From JAJYKN01 sp035516155 (GTDB lineage: Bacteria; Nitrospirota; UBA9217), in contig DATJAP010000041.1 of NCBI GenBank assembly GCA_035516155.1, positions 1 to 64,000 on the forward strand: a DNA stretch of 64,000 nucleotides, given 5' to 3'. A program made the translations under genes and the position numbers. Positions within the stretch are counted from its first letter, which is position 1, and the number at the start of each line of letters is the position of its first letter. Of this stretch, positions 60,504 through 64,000 are shown piece by piece. Under the pieces are notes generated by a model. The model did no database searches. It saw only the letters and a program-made list of their open reading frames with translations, and had not been told where the DNA came from.

Positions 60504-62204
60504 ATGTTAAAAGAACTGAATATTAAAAACTTTGCCATCATCGACCAACTTCGCGTTGAATTCACGCCGGGTTTGAATGCGTTTACCGGCGAAACCGGCG
60601 CAGGCAAGTCCATTGTCGTCGATGCACTCAACCTTGCTCTGGGCGAGCGGGCCAACGCGGACCTTATCCGGACCGGTTGTCAGGAGGCGGTTGTGGAAGC
60701 CGATTTCGAGCTCGACAGCCGCAGTTTCAAGGATGTCTCGGCATTGCTCGCCGATCAGGGGATTGAACTGCGGGCAAATGAAGATCTTATCGTGCGAAGG
60801 GTTCTTTCTTCATCAGGCAAGAACAAGGTTTACATAAACGGGAGCCTCGCCAATCTTACTGCGCTTGCAGAGCTGGGCTCGATCCTCGCGGACATTCACG
60901 GCCAGCATGAGCATCAATCACTGCTGGCGATCGAACGACAGAGGGAGATGCTCGATTCTTTTGGAGACCTTGAAAGCCTGCGGGAAGAGGTGGCAGCTGT
61001 CTATGCCCGTCTGACGGATGTGAGGAAGGAACTGGCTAAACTCGAAACGGGCGAGCGCGACCGGGCACAGCGTGAGGATATCCTCCGGTTCCAGAAAAAC
61101 GAGATCGACGCAGCGATGCTGAAACCGGGAGAGGACCTGGAACTCGCGAATATGCAGAAAGTCCTGGCCAATTCCGAAAGACTGACCGCTCTCTGCGCAA
61201 TGGTGGATGAGGCACTCTATTCGTCGGATGATTCGGTGGTGACGATGCTGATAAAATCGATCAATGGTTTGAAGGACATCGTTGAAATTGACAAAAAACT
61301 CGCTGGCGCCGTCGACCTCTGTGAATCGGCCCGCGCTCAGATCGAAGAGGCCGCGCGTGAGCTGTCCTCCTACAGCAGCGGTATGGAGTTTGACCCCGAG
61401 CGGCTGGAGCAGGTCGGCGACCGGCTTGACCTGATCCATAAACTGAAAAAAAAATATGGGAACACGATTGAAGAAATCCTGGAGTTTGGTGTCAGGGCCG
61501 GCGCTGAACTCGACCGGATGGAACGGAGCACTGAGGAGATCGAACGGCTAAAATCGGAGATCCAGGCGATCAAATTCGGGCTGACCGACAAAGCGAACGA
61601 ACTCACTAGAAAGAGAAGAGTGGCGGCGAAAGACCTTGAAAAGAAGGTGGAGGACGAACTGGCGCACCTTGGGATGAAGAAGACGACTTTTAACCTGAAG
61701 ATAACGCAAGAGCCCGGGGGCGACACGCTGGACGGCCACAAGATCGACCCCCGCGGCGCGGACCGCGTGGAATTCCTCATTTCTCCAAACCCGGGAGAAG
61801 AATCGAAACCGCTTGCGAAGATAGCCTCGGGCGGCGAGCTTTCGCGTATCATGCTGGCGCTCAAGTCAATTCTGGTCGAGGGAGACAGAATACCCACGGT
61901 AGTGTTTGATGAAGTTGACGCGGGCATCGGCGGAGCGGTTGCGGAGGAAGTTGGAAAGAAGCTCAAGCGCATTGCGGCGAAACGTCAGGTCTTTTGCATT
62001 ACCCATTTGCCTCAGATCGCGAGTCTGGCCGACAGCCACTACGGCGTGACCAAATCGGTGAAAAAAGACCGGACGAGCACCGAGGTCCGTCTGCTTGAAC
62101 AGAAAGAACGGGTCGACGAAATTGCCCGAATGCTCGGCGGAAAGATCATTACGGACGCGACGGTCAGGCACGCCGAGGAGATGATGGAGCGGGGAAGCGC
62201 GTAA
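60504..62204 (+). CDS. recN: DNA repair protein RecN
   Basis: A 566-residue SMC-like ATPase. The N-terminal head has LKELNIKNFAIID and Walker A TGETGAGKSIVVDAL; DIHGQHEHQSLL is the family-typical Q-loop region; two coiled-coil segments fill residues about 155-390; the C-terminal head has ASGGELSRIMLALKS (signature) and VVFDEVDAGIGG (Walker B), then CITHLPQIASLAD. RecN holds broken DNA ends together in double-strand break repair. The length fits the family. Confidence 0.95.
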   Translation: MLKELNIKNFAIIDQLRVEFTPGLNAFTGETGAGKSIVVDALNLALGERANADLIRTGCQEAVVEADFELDSRSFKDVSALLADQGIELRANEDLIVRRVLSSSGKNKVYINGSLANLTALAELGSILADIHGQHEHQSLLAIERQREMLDSFGDLESLREEVAAVYARLTDVRKELAKLETGERDRAQREDILRFQKNEIDAAMLKPGEDLELANMQKVLANSERLTALCAMVDEALYSSDDSVVTMLIKSINGLKDIVEIDKKLAGAVDLCESARAQIEEAARELSSYSSGMEFDPERLEQVGDRLDLIHKLKKKYGNTIEEILEFGVRAGAELDRMERSTEEIERLKSEIQAIKFGLTDKANELTRKRRVAAKDLEKKVEDELAHLGMKKTTFNLKITQEPGGDTLDGHKIDPRGADRVEFLISPNPGEESKPLAKIASGGELSRIMLALKSILVEGDRIPTVVFDEVDAGIGGAVAEEVGKKLKRIAAKRQVFCITHLPQIASLADSHYGVTKSVKKDRTSTEVRLLEQKERVDEIARMLGGKIITDATVRHAEEMMERGSA

Positions 62205-62264
62205 AAGACAGTTCACCGTTCGAGGTTCAGAGTTCATATGCGTTGAGAGTGGGGGACATTTGCC

Positions 62265-62471
62265 ATGGGCAAGATAATCGTCAATATCGAATACTGCAAA
62301 GGCTGTGAACTCTGTACCACGGCCTGCACGAAAAAACTGCTGAAAATCGGAGCGCAGTTCAATAAAAGCGGATACTATGCCGTCGAATATTGCGACGACG
62401 AAGGGGTCTGTACGGGATGTGCCCTTTGCGCCGAGATGTGCCCAGATGCAGCGATAGAAGTGTGGAAGTAG
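62265..62471 (+). CDS. 2-oxoacid:ferredoxin oxidoreductase, ferredoxin (delta) subunit
   Basis: A 68-residue 2[4Fe-4S] ferredoxin with EYCKGCELCTTACTKK and the second cluster CTGCALCAEMCPDAAIEV. The order directly before an alpha subunit identifies it as the delta subunit of a KorDABC/VorDABC-type complex rather than a free ferredoxin. It starts at ATG 62265, 62 bp upstream of korA's ATG counting from its stop. Confidence 0.85.
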   Translation: MGKIIVNIEYCKGCELCTTACTKKLLKIGAQFNKSGYYAVEYCDDEGVCTGCALCAEMCPDAAIEVWK

Positions 62472-62533
62472 GGAGGTCGGGTGTTCGCCCGGTCTTCATA
62501 AAGCAGAAAGCTAAATTTGACAGGGGAATATTC

Positions 62534-63625
62534 ATGGCAAAAGTTTTGATCACCGGTAACGAAGCGCTTGCCGAAGCGGCCGTCCGGGCGGGGTGCAAAC
62601 GCTATTTCGGGTATCCCATCACCCCGCAGAACGAAATCCCGGAATTCATGTCACGCCGACTGCCTGAAATGGGCGGAACCTTTATTCAGGCAGAGAGTGA
62701 GATCGCGGCCATCAACATGGTCTATGGCGCCGCAGCCGTGGGAGAACGGGCCATGACCTCTTCGTCCAGCCCGGGCATCAGTCTCATGCAGGAAGCGCTG
62801 TCGTTCATGGCAGCGTCGGAACTGCCGGCGGTAATCGTCAATATGCAGCGCGGCGGCCCCGGACTCGGGAACATTGCGCCGTCGCAGGCCGACTATTTTC
62901 AGGCGGTTAAAGGCGGCGGCCACGGCGATTATAAACTTTTGGTCTATGCGCCATCGACGATTCAGGAAATCGTCGATCTGACCGTGAAAGCCTTCGACAA
63001 GGCCGATGAGTACCTCAATCCCGTGATGATTCTCGGCGACGGAGTATTGGGACAGATGATGGAACCTGTCGAGTTTCCCGACATCGAACCCAGGCTGGTT
63101 GACAAATCCTGGGCCCTCACAGGAGCAAAGGGCCGGCCGGGCCAGGTTATACGGTCACTTTTCATGCTCCCCGGAGAGGACGGGCTTCTGGAGCAACGGA
63201 ACTACCTCTTGAAAGCCAAGTACGACCGTATGGCCGCGAAGGAGGTGCTCTGCGAGACCTCTCTGACCCAAGACGCCGAGATTGTTCTGGTTGCTTTCGG
63301 TACATCGGCGCGCATAGCCAAAAGCGTAATAGCGCTTGCCAGGGCGGAGGGAATTAAAGCCGGTCTTGTCCGTCCGATAACGTTATTCCCCTTTCCCGAG
63401 AAAATCATCTCGGAGATTGCGGAACAATCGGCGCGGATTTTAGTGGTTGAAATGAACATGGGGCAGATGGTGGAGGATGTGCGGCTGGCAGTGAACGGGA
63501 AGGCGCCCGTCTCGTTCTACGGAAGGCCGGGTGGCGCTGTACTCGCGGTTGAAGATGTTCTGTGCGCCGTCCGAAGCTGCATGCGCAACGACACAGGGGT
63601 AAAGACGCCTGCTGGTTGCGACTAA
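62534..63625 (+). CDS. korA: 2-oxoacid:ferredoxin oxidoreductase, alpha subunit
   Basis: About 363 residues from ATG 62534. The pyrimidine-binding/TPP-partner domain shows ITGNEALAEAAVRAGCKRYFGYPITPQNEIPE, AESEIAAINMVYGAAAVGERAMTSSSSPG and MQRGGPGLGN. The later domain has FGTSARIAKSVI and EMNMGQMVEDVR. It binds 2-oxoacids (2-oxoglutarate or branched-chain keto acids) and makes acyl-CoA with reduced ferredoxin. The beta subunit, which carries the TPP and cluster site and normally follows, is not next: cysteine synthase is. Confidence 0.9.
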   Translation: MAKVLITGNEALAEAAVRAGCKRYFGYPITPQNEIPEFMSRRLPEMGGTFIQAESEIAAINMVYGAAAVGERAMTSSSSPGISLMQEALSFMAASELPAVIVNMQRGGPGLGNIAPSQADYFQAVKGGGHGDYKLLVYAPSTIQEIVDLTVKAFDKADEYLNPVMILGDGVLGQMMEPVEFPDIEPRLVDKSWALTGAKGRPGQVIRSLFMLPGEDGLLEQRNYLLKAKYDRMAAKEVLCETSLTQDAEIVLVAFGTSARIAKSVIALARAEGIKAGLVRPITLFPFPEKIISEIAEQSARILVVEMNMGQMVEDVRLAVNGKAPVSFYGRPGGAVLAVEDVLCAVRSCMRNDTGVKTPAGCD

Positions 63626-63655
63626 AACGGGAACTACCTGGAAAGGGAACCTCTC

Positions 63656-64000
63656 ATGTCCAAGATAAAAACCATTCTTGATCTGATCGGGAACACACCC
63701 ATGGTTAAACTGACCCGCATTTCGGGCGCCGGCGATGCGGAAATCTGGGCGAAACTTGAGGGATACAACCCCGGCGGAAGCGTGAAAGACCGACCCGCCC
63801 TTGCCATGATCGCGGACGCAGAGCAGAAGGGAACGCTTAAAAAGGGGATGAAGATCGTGGAGCCCACGAGCGGCAATACAGGTATCGGGCTTGCCATGGT
63901 GGCCGCGGTCAAGGGTTATCCCGTCGTTCTGACCATGCCCGAAACCATGACCGTCGAGCGCCGACAGCTGCTCCAGGCATATGGTGCGGAACTGGTCCTT
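63656..64000 (+). CDS. cysK: Cysteine synthase (O-acetylserine sulfhydrylase), N-terminal part
   Basis: The first 115 codons of a PLP enzyme, cut by the window end. Seen are LDLIGNTPMVKL, EGYNPGGSVKDRPAL with the PLP-binding Lys, and VEPTSGNTGIGLAMVAA with the substrate loop TSGNTG. It makes L-cysteine from O-acetylserine and sulfide. AAGGGAACC precedes the ATG. Confidence 0.95.
   Translation, partial: MSKIKTILDLIGNTPMVKLTRISGAGDAEIWAKLEGYNPGGSVKDRPALAMIADAEQKGTLKKGMKIVEPTSGNTGIGLAMVAAVKGYPVVLTMPETMTVERRQLLQAYGAELVL

Overview
The window comes from a Gram-negative bacterium with many two-component sensors. Supporting signs are an LpxL/HtrB-type lipid A acyltransferase, lipoproteins and signal peptides, a nine-heme periplasmic cytochrome c with a cytochrome b partner, a UbiE/MenG quinone methyltransferase, a 2-oxoacid:ferredoxin oxidoreductase, sigma-54 activators and a selenoprotein. 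Together these suggest an anaerobic or microaerophilic lineage such as Nitrospirota or Desulfobacterota. The sequence has no rRNA or tRNA that I can see, so the phylum is inference.

Layout. 1-6.8 kb is an eroded accessory region: the end of a membrane glycosyltransferase-like gene, a GtrA-GT2 fusion, IS3 and IS630 remnants, a membrane-anchored spermidine-synthase-like protein, a possible structured RNA and the tail of a dead Lon-type protease. 6.8-9.4 kb is a three-gene operon (histidine kinase, response regulator with a C-terminal HEPN-like motif, OmpA/MotB-like membrane protein). 9.5-13.4 kb holds two divergent TMTC-like membrane/TPR proteins. 14.4-19.7 kb is a tight operon joining a PocR-GAF-GGDEF cyclase, an AAA ATPase fused to an RsbW-like kinase, a STAS protein and a GAF-HD-GYP phosphodiesterase. 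19.7-21.3 kb is decayed.

21.3-30.3 kb is mixed housekeeping and stress genes: a secreted DUF4253-like protein, a small secreted Lys/Ala-rich protein, a histidine kinase/NtrC pair, a copper-chaperone-like HMA protein, ApbE, an ArsC-type phosphatase, a HesB-like selenoprotein (in-frame TGA at 28448 with a SECIS-like hairpin), an HDOD remnant and alanine dehydrogenase. 30.5-38.2 kb carries membrane proteins of unknown function, a LysM protein, an NtrY-like kinase, a rhodanese and an Ogg-type DNA glycosylase. 38.8-43.7 kb is one operon read leftward: nine-heme cytochrome c, cytochrome b, UbiE/MenG, an unknown protein and a B12-binding radical SAM protein. 44-48 kb has a DUF134 regulator with a NifX-like protein behind a consensus promoter, and aminopeptidase N. 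48.4-55.6 kb is a signalling block (receiver, RpoS-like sigma factor, degenerate receiver, NtrC regulator, 1228-residue hybrid kinase). 56-64 kb has lipoate ligase/octanoyltransferase-like, lipid acyltransferase, FmdB, CBS, rhodanese and TPR genes, RecN, the ferredoxin and alpha subunits of a 2-oxoacid oxidoreductase, and the start of cysteine synthase.

The most notable items are the selenoprotein, the REC-HEPN operon, the c-di-GMP/partner-switch operon, the quinone-linked cytochrome/radical SAM operon, tandem Cys-containing GAF modules in the hybrid kinase, and a candidate structured RNA at about 2.2-2.4 kb.
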